A stretch of DNA of 64,000 bases from Luteimonas sp. (lineage in GTDB: Bacteria > Pseudomonadota > Gammaproteobacteria > Xanthomonadales > Xanthomonadaceae): NCBI GenBank assembly GCA_024707405.1, contig JANPZU010000003.1:496001-560000 (forward strand). Direction: 5' to 3'. This document shows, in pieces, positions 45,067 to 53,993 of this stretch. Each line of letters starts with the position of its first letter. Position 1 is the first letter of the stretch. Under the pieces are notes generated by a model. That model made no database searches. It was not told the DNA's origin and saw nothing but the letters and a program-made list of their open reading frames with translations. The translations under genes were made by a program, and so were the position numbers.

Positions 45067-46017
45067 TCAGGGCGCGGGGGCCGGCTCCACCCATTCGGCG
45101 AACACCTTGTCGATCTCGGCGTCCGGCACGTCCTTGCCTTCCTGCACCTCACCCGCCTGGGTGAACAGCGGGATGATCATCGCCATGCCGTCGACCTTGG
45201 TCTTCAGATGCAGGCCCGGCGGCTGCGACAGGAAGCCATCCCAGCGCGCGCGCACCTTCGCCCAGTAATCCTTCGTCGCATCCCAGTAGTCGTAGGCGGG
45301 CTGGAAGTTCAATTCGTCGGTGCGGATGTAGTCGTTGAAGCCGAACTCGCGGGCGATGGTGCGTTCGGTGCTGCCGTCGGCACGGCGCACGGTCTTGGTG
45401 TTGTCCTGTTCATGCGTCCAGCCGCCGGGGACGATGGTGTGGCGGTTCTCGACGTTCATCGCGTTGTAATCGTCGCGCTTGGTGTACTCGCGGCGCGGCA
45501 GCGGGCGCCAGGTGCGGTCGGACGTCCACGTCGACACGCCGTAACGGTGGTTCCACTTGCCGGTGCCGCAATAGCGTGGCGCGTCGCTGACCTCGTACAC
45601 GCACTGCGTCCACGCGCCGCGGGTCTTCTCGGCGGGGATGTCGCGCACGCGCCAGGTCTGGTCGGCCGCGAATTCCCAGCGCTGCGGCGCCTCGTACGTC
45701 CAGTCCTGCCGCCAGTGCTTGGTGACATGCCCGGTCGATTGCTGCACCAGGATGTGCTGCAGCACGATCTTCGTCGGTGTGTCCTCGACCACGATGACCA
45801 CCTCGTCGCCGCCGCTGCGCTGCGCCGATGCGCGTTCGTAGCCGGGTGCCAGCAGCACGGTTTCATCGAACACGAAGTCGACGGTGTACTCGCCCTGCAT
45901 CGCGAGGATGGCGGTGCGGTCGGCCTCGGGATCGGTCGTGTCGCGATAGTCTTGCGCCAGTGCCGGCATCGCCGCGCACAACAGGAGGGGCAGGAGGAGT
46001 CTTGCTTGCGGTTTCAT
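45067..46017 (-). CDS. Exported DUF6607-like protein of the heme locus
   Basis: A 316-residue protein with signal peptide (residues 1-21, ALA-Q). Many Trp/Tyr/Arg motifs (KHWRQDWTYE, WTQCVYEVSD, GKWNHRYGVSTWTSDRTWRPLPRREY) match a family I recall as DUF6607, found beside outer-membrane heme and TonB receptors. Probably periplasmic or outer-membrane associated. Function unproven. It ends the heme-uptake run on the minus strand. Confidence 0.75.
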   Translation of the reverse strand: MKPQARLLLPLLLCAAMPALAQDYRDTTDPEADRTAILAMQGEYTVDFVFDETVLLAPGYERASAQRSGGDEVVIVVEDTPTKIVLQHILVQQSTGHVTKHWRQDWTYEAPQRWEFAADQTWRVRDIPAEKTRGAWTQCVYEVSDAPRYCGTGKWNHRYGVSTWTSDRTWRPLPRREYTKRDDYNAMNVENRHTIVPGGWTHEQDNTKTVRRADGSTERTIAREFGFNDYIRTDELNFQPAYDYWDATKDYWAKVRARWDGFLSQPPGLHLKTKVDGMAMIIPLFTQAGEVQEGKDVPDAEIDKVFAEWVEPAPAP

Positions 46018-46047
46018 GCTTGCGTCCTTGTTCCGATCAATCTCGGC

Positions 46048-46707
46048 TCAATCATGGCCGGGCCGTGGCAGCCTGACCAATGGGTAGGGATGTTGGGATT
46101 CGTGTTCGTGTCCGGTGGACAGGCGCATCGCCTCGCGTGCGGCGCGGGCGCAGCAGCACTCGTCGCGCAATGCCTCGGCATCGGCATGGTGGCTGCGTGC
46201 GATGCCGCGCGCGGCGGCGGCACCGAGCGGAGACACCGACGCGAGCGTCGCCGCCAGCACGCATTCGCCCGCCTTGCCCTGCGCCACGGGCAAGGCGTGC
46301 AGGCGCACGACACTGGCCTGCCATTCGCCATCGCGCACGCGGCCGACCAGTCGCTGCAGCATGCGTTCGGCGATGCCGCTGGCACTGGCGTCCTCGCGCA
46401 CGCGCATCGGCAAACCCGACGACAGCCGCTCCCAGGCGAGGAAGTCGCTGTCGGGCAACAGGTAGAGCTTCCAGCAGCAGTCGCCGGCGGCATCACGGAA
46501 CAACAGGCATTCGCGCATGCCGTCACTGTCGAGTACCGATGATGCCTCGGCCTGCATCGCACGCGACCAACCGGCCAGTTCGCCACCCGACCGCCCCTGG
46601 TACAGGCACAGCACCGTGCCCAGCGCCGCCAGTTCCCATGGCATGGGGAGGCGAGCCGTCCGGGCATCGCTCCGTTCCTGCACCAATGGCGTGACGGCAC
46701 GCGGCAT
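46048..46707 (-). CDS. Heme-locus cytoplasmic protein (hemin transport protein-like)
   Basis: A 219-residue cytoplasmic protein starting 5 bases after the receptor stop. I recall similar genes after heme receptors in Xanthomonadaceae, annotated as hemin transport proteins, but the call rests on position. It contains paired Cys motifs (CCCARAAREAM, CLLFRDAAGDCCWKLYLL) and many His residues that could bind heme or metal. The ATG at 46707 has no strong SD, consistent with coupling. It is unlike HmuS in length. Confidence 0.65.
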   Translation of the reverse strand: MPRAVTPLVQERSDARTARLPMPWELAALGTVLCLYQGRSGGELAGWSRAMQAEASSVLDSDGMRECLLFRDAAGDCCWKLYLLPDSDFLAWERLSSGLPMRVREDASASGIAERMLQRLVGRVRDGEWQASVVRLHALPVAQGKAGECVLAATLASVSPLGAAAARGIARSHHADAEALRDECCCARAAREAMRLSTGHEHESQHPYPLVRLPRPGHD

Positions 46708-46712
46708 CGTCG

Positions 46713-48953
46713 CTACCAGTCGATCGCCAGGCTGGCGCCGAAGTTGCGACCCGGCGCTGTGTAGCGGTCGAGCGTCGCACTGGCATCGCTCAGAAGCGGC
46801 ACCGCACCGGCAGCCCAGTACTTCTTGTCGCTGAGGTTGAAGACGCCGACGTTGACCTTCGCACCCGGTGCGAACGTCCAGTGGGCGTACAGATCCAGTA
46901 CGCCATAGCCGGGCGACTCGTAATAAGACACGCCTGCAGGCGGCGAAGACATCCGGTCTCGTCGACCGACGAAGCGACCGGCCAGTTCCGCACCCCAGGT
47001 GTCGTTGGCATAGGCAATGCCGAGCGCGGCGGTCAACGGATCGACCGAATCCAGCGGCTCGTCGGCGGTGCGGTCTTCGCCGCGCGACCAGGCCGCAGCC
47101 CCACGCAGCGACCAGCCCTGCCACGCATCGGAGAGCGCACCCAGATCCACGCCTGCCTTGAGTTCGGCACCGTAAACGCGCGCTTCGGCGACGTTCTGAG
47201 ACTGGTAAACCATCAGGCCGTCGCTGTTGAAGCCGATGAAGCGGAACGATTCGATGAAGTCGTCGTAGCGGTTGTGGTAACCGGCGAGACTGGCGTGCAC
47301 GGCCTTGCCGTTGAAACGCAGGCCGAGTTCGAGCCCATCGCTGGTCTCGGGCTTGAGGTCGGGATTGGCGATGGCGGTGTAACCGAACATCACGTTGGTG
47401 AAACCGATGTTGACGTCGGCATACGGTGGCGAGCGGAAGCCGCGCGCATAGCCGCCGTACAGCGACCAGTCGCCGGCGAAATGCCACACCGCGCCGAGCT
47501 TGGGCGACACGCTGGTCTCGGTGACGCCGACCACGGCCACGCCGGGATTGTCCTCGGCGAAGATGGCATCGAGCTTCGGATCGAGCTTGTAGTAGTCCAC
47601 GCGCACGGCGGGCACCAGCCGGAACGCGCCGTCGGCGAAGGCGATCTCGTCCTGCAGGTAGAGCGCCGCGTTGGTGGTCTTGCTGATCGGGAAATCGCGC
47701 ACCGGGAACACGTCGGGAAGCATCACCGGCGTCTGTACGCCGGTCAGCGGGAAGGTACGCAGGCCATCGCGTTTCTGCTCGGTCTCGGTGCGCGACACGT
47801 CCAGGCCCCAGGCCAGGTCGTGCACCACCGCCACGCCCTCGAACGACTTGCGGAAGTTCGCCTGCAGGCCGGTGATGGACTGTTCGAATTCGAAGGTGCG
47901 TTCGCGGATGTCGCGCAGCGTCGGCGCCGGCAGCGTGCGTTCCTCGATGGTGTATTGCGTGGTCTCGCTGTCCTGGCGGTACACCTGCCAGTCGATGGCG
48001 TCGGCGAAGCCGCCGATGGCGTCGATCTCGTGCCCGAACGACAGCCTCGTGCGCTTCTGGCGGTCGCGCGCCGCGACCCGCGTGTTCGTCGCGCCGGTCA
48101 ACGCTTGGAACCCTTGCGAGGTCAGCATGTCGGTATCGGCGGCGTCCTCGTTGCCCTCCAGCGTCAAGCGGAAGCGCTGGTTCTCCGACGGCGCATAGAC
48201 CAGCTTCGACAACACGCTGCGGCCATCGCGCTCCTGCGGGTTGGGTTGCGTGCGCACGCTGCCGGTGCCGCCGGTTTCGCCCTGGTTCTCGGTTTCCTGC
48301 CCCTGGCGATGGCTCACCGCCACCATGCCTGACCAGCGCTCGCCGCCGAATGCCGTGGTGGCGCCGCCGAACAGCCCGTTCCAATCGGTTTCGAAACCGA
48401 GCTTGAACCCGAAGTAGGCGTCCTTGCCGTCCGCCAGGTAATCCGACGGATCCTTGGTGACGAAGGAGACGATGCCGCCCAGCGCGTCCGAGCCGTAGAG
48501 CGAACTGGTCGGCCCGCGCACCACTTCGACGCGCTTGAGCGTGTCGAGGTCGACGAAGTTGCGGTTGGCGTTGGAGAAGCTGCCGATGCTGAAGGCATCG
48601 GACACCACGATGCCGTCGGTCTGGATGCGCACGCGATTGCCGCCGAGGCCGCGGATGCGGATGTCGCCAATGCCAAAGCGGCCGAAGCTTTCGCTGACGG
48701 TAATGCCCGGCTCGTAGCGGAACAGATCCTTCAGGTCGCGCACCAGCAACTCGTCCATGCGCGCACGGTCGATGCTGTCGACGGTGTTGGGCACGTCGAC
48801 GAGTTGGCGCTCGGTACGGGTGGCGGTGACCACGACGCGATCGAGCTGCGCGGCTTCGGGCGCCGTCGCGGCAGTGGTGTCGGTGTTGGTTTCGGCAAGC
48901 GCAAGGCCGGGCAATGCCAGGGCCAGCGCGGCGGCAAGCAGGTTGGGACGCAT
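46713..48953 (-). CDS. TonB-dependent heme/hemoglobin receptor
   Basis: A 746-residue outer-membrane receptor. Signal peptide residues 1-20 (ALA-E), TonB box in LDRVVVTATRTERQL, plug domain (about 45-150: RIRGLGGNRVRIQTDG, VEVVRGPTSSLYGSDALGGI). The barrel has the FRAP-like GFRSPPYADVN and the NPNL-like NPDLKPETSDGLELG typical of heme/hemoglobin receptors. Placement directly after hemP and behind a Fur box supports heme uptake. Start ATG 48953 begins the signal peptide. Hemoglobin vs free heme is undecided. Confidence 0.92.
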   Translation of the reverse strand: MRPNLLAAALALALPGLALAETNTDTTAATAPEAAQLDRVVVTATRTERQLVDVPNTVDSIDRARMDELLVRDLKDLFRYEPGITVSESFGRFGIGDIRIRGLGGNRVRIQTDGIVVSDAFSIGSFSNANRNFVDLDTLKRVEVVRGPTSSLYGSDALGGIVSFVTKDPSDYLADGKDAYFGFKLGFETDWNGLFGGATTAFGGERWSGMVAVSHRQGQETENQGETGGTGSVRTQPNPQERDGRSVLSKLVYAPSENQRFRLTLEGNEDAADTDMLTSQGFQALTGATNTRVAARDRQKRTRLSFGHEIDAIGGFADAIDWQVYRQDSETTQYTIEERTLPAPTLRDIRERTFEFEQSITGLQANFRKSFEGVAVVHDLAWGLDVSRTETEQKRDGLRTFPLTGVQTPVMLPDVFPVRDFPISKTTNAALYLQDEIAFADGAFRLVPAVRVDYYKLDPKLDAIFAEDNPGVAVVGVTETSVSPKLGAVWHFAGDWSLYGGYARGFRSPPYADVNIGFTNVMFGYTAIANPDLKPETSDGLELGLRFNGKAVHASLAGYHNRYDDFIESFRFIGFNSDGLMVYQSQNVAEARVYGAELKAGVDLGALSDAWQGWSLRGAAAWSRGEDRTADEPLDSVDPLTAALGIAYANDTWGAELAGRFVGRRDRMSSPPAGVSYYESPGYGVLDLYAHWTFAPGAKVNVGVFNLSDKKYWAAGAVPLLSDASATLDRYTAPGRNFGASLAIDW

Positions 48954-49078
48954 GGAAGGTCTCGTGATCGGTGTCGTCTGATCCGAGGCGTTGCTGGCGT
49001 CCCGGCAGGCGATGCCTGCCGCTGGCTTGCGGGCCTTGGGGAGAGAGGCGTGGGAGCCTGCCGACGGCAGGCCGGGGA

Positions 49079-49288
49079 TTACTTGGTGAGGATCAGCTTG
49101 TCGTTGCGGGTATGGCGCAGGCGGTAGCACTCGTTGCCATGGCGGATGCGCAACTCGCGCTGGCCCTGCAGCAGGCGCAGGCTGTCGATTTCGATGGTGA
49201 TCGTCGCCGGGGCCGACGATGTGGCCGGGCTGGCATCGAGGGTATGGGAAGGCGTATGGCTGGAGTGCTGGGGCGCAAACATCGGCAT
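49079..49288 (-). CDS. hemP: Hemin uptake protein HemP
   Basis: A 69-residue protein whose last half, IDSLRLLQGQRELRIRHGN, then ECYRLRHTRNDKLILTK, is the HemP signature. HemP/HmuP proteins are small regulators needed for full expression of heme receptors in Burkholderia and Bradyrhizobium relatives. It is first in the heme run, 21 bases downstream of a Fur box, and the receptor starts 125 bases after its stop. Confidence 0.92.
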   Translation of the reverse strand: MPMFAPQHSSHTPSHTLDASPATSSAPATITIEIDSLRLLQGQRELRIRHGNECYRLRHTRNDKLILTK

Positions 49289-49308
49289 GTCCTCACATCG
49301 GGAATGCT

Positions 49309-49327
49309 AATGCTAATAATTCTCATT
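49309..49327 (-). promoter_or_regulatory. Fur box upstream of hemP
   Basis: AATGCTAATAATTCTCATT (plus strand) closely follows the 19-bp Fur consensus, with matching AATG/CATT ends and AAT/ATT centre. A second AATGC half-site lies just before it (49303). It is 21 bases upstream of the hemP start and should repress the locus when iron is plentiful. Confidence 0.85.
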
Positions 49328-49383
49328 ATGTTGTCAAGAGGGTGATGCACACCTCCGCCTCAGCGTCTCCCAAGGCCTTGAGA

Positions 49384-50355
49384 TTAGGCGGTGGCCGCTT
49401 CCAGCCGCCGCCAGACCATCTCGTCGAAACGCTCCAGCAGCGACAGCGCTTTCAGGTTCTGCAGGAGTTGCTCCACCCGGCTGGCACCCAGCAGGACGGT
49501 CGAGACATGCGGATTGCTCAGGCACCAGGCGATGGCAAGCGGGGCCGGGTCGACCCCGAGTTCCCGTGCCAGGGCCGTGAACCGGCGCGCCCGCTCGACC
49601 TGCCCGGACTGCGCATCGCCCAGCACCATCCGCTGCAGCCAGCCATAGCCCTCCTGGCCGAGCCGGCTGTCGGCGGGGATGCCGTCGTTGTACTTCCCGG
49701 TCAACAGTCCGGACGCCAGCGGCGACCAGATCGTCGTTCCCAGTCCCGACTCGGCGTAGAGCGGCGCGTATTCCAGTTCGACGCGCTCACGATGCAGCAG
49801 GTTGTACTGTGGTTGCTCCATCGTCGGCGCGTGCAGGTGGTGCTGGCGCGCGATGCGCACCGCCTCGCGGATGCTCGCCGCCGGCCATTCGGACGTCCCC
49901 CAGTACAGCACCTTGCCTTGCCGGACCAGGGTGTCCATCGCCCACACCGTTTCCTCGATGGGCGTGTCCGGATCGGGACGATGGCAGAAGAACAGGTCGA
50001 GGTGTTCGACGCGCAACCGCGACAGTGCGCCGTGGCAGGCATCATGGACATGCTTGCGTGACAGCCCGCGCTGGGTCGGCCGCGCATCCTTGGCCGAACC
50101 GAAGAACACCTTGCTCGACACGCAGTAGCCGTCGCGCGGCAGGCGCAGGTCGGCGATCACGTCGCCCATCACCCGCTCGGCTTCGCCATCGGCATAGCCT
50201 TCGGCGTTGTCGAAGAAGTTGATGCCGTGATCCCACGCGGCGGCCACCAGTTCGCGCGCGGCGCCACGTCCGACCTGGGAGCCGAACGTGACCCAGGCAC
50301 CGAACGACAGCGCGGACAGTTGCAGGCCCGACGAGCCGAGGCGGCGGTATTGCAT
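49384..50355 (-). CDS. Aldo/keto reductase (Kv-beta/YghZ-like)
   Basis: A 323-residue NADPH-dependent reductase of the voltage-gated K-channel beta-subunit branch. Catalytic residues: Asp in NFFDNAEGYADGEAE, Tyr in GYADG, Lys in VSSKVFFGS, His in FFCHRPDPDTPIEE. SNPHVSTVLLGASRVEQLLQNL is the cofactor-binding end. Substrate probably methylglyoxal-like aldehydes. ATG at 50355 starts the family N-terminus. Confidence 0.93.
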   Translation of the reverse strand: MQYRRLGSSGLQLSALSFGAWVTFGSQVGRGAARELVAAAWDHGINFFDNAEGYADGEAERVMGDVIADLRLPRDGYCVSSKVFFGSAKDARPTQRGLSRKHVHDACHGALSRLRVEHLDLFFCHRPDPDTPIEETVWAMDTLVRQGKVLYWGTSEWPAASIREAVRIARQHHLHAPTMEQPQYNLLHRERVELEYAPLYAESGLGTTIWSPLASGLLTGKYNDGIPADSRLGQEGYGWLQRMVLGDAQSGQVERARRFTALARELGVDPAPLAIAWCLSNPHVSTVLLGASRVEQLLQNLKALSLLERFDEMVWRRLEAATA

Positions 50356-50455
50356 GGCGAAGCTCCGGTGGCGTGGACGGACAGTGTAGGCCCCGCGCCA
50401 CATCCGCGGATCGGCGCGGGTATGCTTTGCCGATGGCACACGGGGCAATGAACTG

Positions 50456-51583
50456 ATGCGCGGCTTGCCGGTGGAACGCGGCATCTTGTCGCGACTGTTG
50501 TCGCGCCCGGACGAAGTGATGCTCGAACACGGCGCCGGTGGCGAATTGCTGGTCGCCAAGCTGCGCACGATGCTCTCGGTGCCGATCCTCGCGCTGCCGC
50601 TGATCGCCGCCGCCGGTGGCGCGGACACGACGCAGACGTTGGTGGGACTGGTCGCGGCGGTGTTCGTGAACATCGTCGCGCAGGTCTGGCTGGCGCTGGC
50701 GCGCAACCACCGCCGGCATCGCTGGCTGCCGTTCGCCACGGGCACATGGGACGTGACCGCCACCAGCGTGGTGCTGGTGCTGCTGGCGATGGACGACCCC
50801 GTGTCGGGCGTCAACAGCGTGGTGATCTGGTGTTTCTACGCGATCGCGATCTTCGTCACCGCATTGCGCAACGACGGGCGCCTGACGCTGTATGTCGGCG
50901 CGCTGGCCATCGTCCAGTACGCGGCACTGTCGTTCTCGATCCTGGCGCTGGCAGCGCAGCCGCTGATCTCCATCGGTTACGGCCAGGCCACGGTCGCCGC
51001 CCAGCTCGAACGGCTGGTGCTGCTGCTCATCGCAACCGGACTCACCTGCGCGGTCGTCTACCGGATGCAGCGGCTGGTCGAACTGTCCGGGCGCGACGGA
51101 CTGACCGGCCTGCCCAACCGCGCCTGGCTGCTGCAGCGGCTGCCGCGGATGTTCCAGGCCGCGCGCGACGACGGGCACAGCCTCACCATCGCCCTGGTGG
51201 ACCTGGACCGGTTCAAGCGACTCAACGACGATTTCGGCCATCGCGCCGGCGACCGCGCGATCCGCCACGTCGTGTCGCTGCTGGGCGAGATGCTGGAACG
51301 CGGCGAGCACGTGGCCCGCATCGGCGGGCAGGAATTCGTGCTGGTGCTGCGCTGCCCGATCGGCAGCGCGTGGGAGCGCCTCGACCGGACGCGACGCGAG
51401 CTGGCAGACAGCCCGTTCCACCTCGAGCGCGGCAACGAAACGGCATCGCTCAGCTTCAGCGCCGGCCTCGCCAGCTTCCCGCAGGACGGCGGCGATGCTT
51501 CGACGCTGCTGGGCGTGGCCGACCGGCGACTGCAGCAGGCCAAGCGCGAAGGACGCAACCGCGTCGCGGCGCTGGATCTCTAG
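50456..51583 (+). CDS. Membrane GGDEF-domain protein with GGQEF signature
   Basis: A 375-residue protein with five or six N-terminal helices (about 40-195) and a C-terminal GGDEF domain (from RDGLTGLPNRAWLL). The active-site loop reads ARIGGQEFVLVL, GGQEF rather than GG(D/E)EF. The upstream metal Asp in VDLDRFKRLNDDFGH is intact. It probably makes cyclic di-GMP or, if the Gln abolishes activity, acts as a GTP-sensing regulator. An RxxD inhibitory site is not evident. Confidence 0.88.
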   Translation: MRGLPVERGILSRLLSRPDEVMLEHGAGGELLVAKLRTMLSVPILALPLIAAAGGADTTQTLVGLVAAVFVNIVAQVWLALARNHRRHRWLPFATGTWDVTATSVVLVLLAMDDPVSGVNSVVIWCFYAIAIFVTALRNDGRLTLYVGALAIVQYAALSFSILALAAQPLISIGYGQATVAAQLERLVLLLIATGLTCAVVYRMQRLVELSGRDGLTGLPNRAWLLQRLPRMFQAARDDGHSLTIALVDLDRFKRLNDDFGHRAGDRAIRHVVSLLGEMLERGEHVARIGGQEFVLVLRCPIGSAWERLDRTRRELADSPFHLERGNETASLSFSAGLASFPQDGGDASTLLGVADRRLQQAKREGRNRVAALDL

Positions 51584-51662
51584 CCGATCGCACGATCCGC
51601 GGTTGCCGGCTGCGGCCCGCGTAAACTAGTCTCCGCGTCACGACACCGCCAGGGGGCAAGGA

Positions 51663-52958
51663 ATGGAAGGTTTTCTGCAGGTCGGCTTCGGCCTGTTCGG
51701 TCTCGCGGTGCTGGTCGGCATCACCTGGCTGTTCTCCAACAACAAGGGCCGCGTCGACTGGGGACTGGTCGGCATCGGCATCACGCTCCAGATCGCGTTT
51801 GCCGCGGTAGTCCTGCTGGTTCCCGGCGGGCGCGAGGTATTCGACTGGCTCGGCCACGGCTTCGTGAAGATCCTGGGCTTCGTCACCGCCGGCTCGACCT
51901 TCATCTTCGGCAACCTGATGGACGTGGAGAGCTACGGCTTCATCTTCGCCTTCCAGGTGTTGCCGACGATCATCTTCTTCGCCGCCTTCATGGGCGTGCT
52001 GTACCACCTGGGCGTGATGCAGTTCATCGTGCGGATCATGGCGCTGGCGATCACCAAGGTGATGCGCGTGTCCGGCGCCGAGACCACCAGCGTCTGCGCC
52101 AGCGTGTTCATCGGCCAGACCGAGGCCCCGCTGACGGTGCGCCCGTACATCTCGCGGATGACCGAGTCCGAACTGATCACGATGATGATCGGCGGCATGG
52201 CGCACATTGCCGGCGGCGTGCTGGCGGCCTACGTGGGCATGCTCGGCGGCGGCGATCCGGAACAACAGGCGTTCTACGCCAAGCACCTGCTGGCGGCGTC
52301 GATCATGGCCGCGCCGGCAACGCTGGTGATCGCCAAGATCCTGATCCCGGAAACGCAGGAACCGCTGACCCGCGGCACGGTGAAGATGGAGGTCGAGAAG
52401 ACCACCAGCAATGTCATCGACGCAGCCGCGGCCGGCGCCGGCGATGGCCTGCGGCTGGCGCTCAACATCGGCGCGATGCTGCTGGCGTTCATCGCGCTGA
52501 TCGCGATGGTGAACGCACCACTGACCTGGTTCGGCGAGATCACCGGCATCCAGGCCATGATCGGCAAGCCGCTCGACCTGGCCGCGATCTTCGGCTGGGT
52601 GCTGGCCCCGGTGGCATGGCTGATCGGCGTGCCGTGGCAGGACGCGGGCACGGTGGGTTCGCTGATCGGCCAGAAGGTGGTCATCAACGAATTCGTCGCG
52701 TACCTGCAGTTGGCCGACATCGTCAACGGCCGCGTCGACGGCGTGGTGCTGAGCGACCAGGGCCGCCTGATCGCCACCTACGCGCTGTGCGGCTTCGCCA
52801 ACTTCAGTTCGATCGCGATCCAGATCGGCGGCATCGGCGGCCTCGCGCCCGAACGCAGGCAGGATCTCGCCCGCTTCGGCCTACGCGCGGTGCTCGGCGG
52901 CACCATCGCCACGCTGATGACGGCCACCATCGCCGGCGTGCTGACCAACCTCGGCTGA
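51663..52958 (+). CDS. Concentrative nucleoside transporter (CNT/NupC family)
   Basis: A 431-residue inner-membrane cation-coupled nucleoside symporter. The helical pattern with GQTEAPLTVRPYI (from VFIGQTEAPLTV) and VINEFVAYLQLAD are CNT signatures, and the C-terminal GFANFSSIAIQIGGIGGLAPERR is the conserved motif of NupC relatives. It precedes the ribokinase-type gene by 19 bases, so together they import and phosphorylate nucleoside-derived sugar. Confidence 0.94.
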   Translation: MEGFLQVGFGLFGLAVLVGITWLFSNNKGRVDWGLVGIGITLQIAFAAVVLLVPGGREVFDWLGHGFVKILGFVTAGSTFIFGNLMDVESYGFIFAFQVLPTIIFFAAFMGVLYHLGVMQFIVRIMALAITKVMRVSGAETTSVCASVFIGQTEAPLTVRPYISRMTESELITMMIGGMAHIAGGVLAAYVGMLGGGDPEQQAFYAKHLLAASIMAAPATLVIAKILIPETQEPLTRGTVKMEVEKTTSNVIDAAAAGAGDGLRLALNIGAMLLAFIALIAMVNAPLTWFGEITGIQAMIGKPLDLAAIFGWVLAPVAWLIGVPWQDAGTVGSLIGQKVVINEFVAYLQLADIVNGRVDGVVLSDQGRLIATYALCGFANFSSIAIQIGGIGGLAPERRQDLARFGLRAVLGGTIATLMTATIAGVLTNLG

Positions 52959-52977
52959 TAGCGGCATCGCACTCGCA

Positions 52978-53958
52978 ATGTCGTTGTCCAATGCACGCGT
53001 CGTGGTCGTCGGTTCGTTCAACGTCGACCACGTCTGGCACAGCGCCCAACTGCCCCGCCCGGGCGAAACCCTGGTGGGCAGCTATCGCACCGGGCCCGGC
53101 GGCAAGGGCTTCAACCAGGCGGTGGCGGCCGTGCGCGCGGGCGCCGGCACCACGTTCGTCTGCGCACTCGGCGACGACGACGGCGGACAACTCGCCCGCC
53201 ACCTCGCCGATGCCGACGGCATCGACCTGCAATCGTTCGACAGCGATTCGCCCACCGGCACCGCCGGCATCTACGTCGACGACGATGGTCGCAATTCCAT
53301 CGTCATCGGGCCCGGTGCCAACGCCGAACTGTCGGTCGATTTCGTCACCGGCCGCAGCGATGCGATCGCCAACGCCCGCATCGTGCTGGCGCAACTCGAA
53401 TCACCGCTAGAGAGCGTGCTCGAGGCCATGCGCCTCGCGCGCGCGTCCGGTATCCGCACGGTGCTCAACCCGGCGCCGGCGAATGCCGAGTCCTCGCGCG
53501 AACTGCTGGCCGTCGCCGACATCCTCACGCCCAACGAAACCGAGTTCGCCGGCCTGCTCTTGCGCCACGCGAACGAAACCGTCGATGCCGATGCACTGGC
53601 AGGAATGGACGACGTGCGCCTGCACCGCCTGTGCCGCACGCTTCTGCCACGCGGCACGGTAGTGGTCACGCTGGGTGCGGCCGGCGCATTCGTGTCCCAT
53701 CGCAGCGAGCAGACCCGGGGCGACGACGGCGAGCATTACCGTATGCCGGCCGAATCCGTGGATGCGATCGACACCACCGGCGCCGGCGATGCCTTCAATG
53801 GCGCACTGGCGGCATCGCTGGCAGGCGATCCCGCCGCACCGTTCTCGACCCACGTCCGTTTCGCTTCGCGCTATGCCGCGCTGTCCACCGAACGCGAGGG
53901 CGCGGCGCTTGCGATGCCCGCGCGCGACGAACTGGCCAAGCGTTTCGGTGCGGATTGA
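52978..53958 (+). CDS. rbsK: Ribokinase (PfkB family)
   Basis: A 326-residue sugar kinase. The N-terminal PfkB motif is GPGGKGFNQAVAAVRAGAGT and the C-terminal ATP-binding/catalytic motif is DTTGAGDAFNGAL with the base Asp. NETEF (TPNETEFAGLL) is also typical. Probably phosphorylates ribose from nucleosides imported by the upstream CNT transporter. A nucleoside kinase is an alternative. The DNA composition changes sharply after its stop. Confidence 0.9.
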   Translation: MSLSNARVVVVGSFNVDHVWHSAQLPRPGETLVGSYRTGPGGKGFNQAVAAVRAGAGTTFVCALGDDDGGQLARHLADADGIDLQSFDSDSPTGTAGIYVDDDGRNSIVIGPGANAELSVDFVTGRSDAIANARIVLAQLESPLESVLEAMRLARASGIRTVLNPAPANAESSRELLAVADILTPNETEFAGLLLRHANETVDADALAGMDDVRLHRLCRTLLPRGTVVVTLGAAGAFVSHRSEQTRGDDGEHYRMPAESVDAIDTTGAGDAFNGALAASLAGDPAAPFSTHVRFASRYAALSTEREGAALAMPARDELAKRFGAD

Positions 53959-53993
53959 CCGAAGTAAGCCGTATAGATTGGCAAAGGAGCGAC

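Noticed and set aside
46048-48384. Very long open frame (about 780 codons) on the minus strand over the heme receptor
   Set aside because: It is a GC-rich out-of-frame shadow of the receptor gene for most of its length. Only its last 219 codons, after the receptor stop, match a separate gene.
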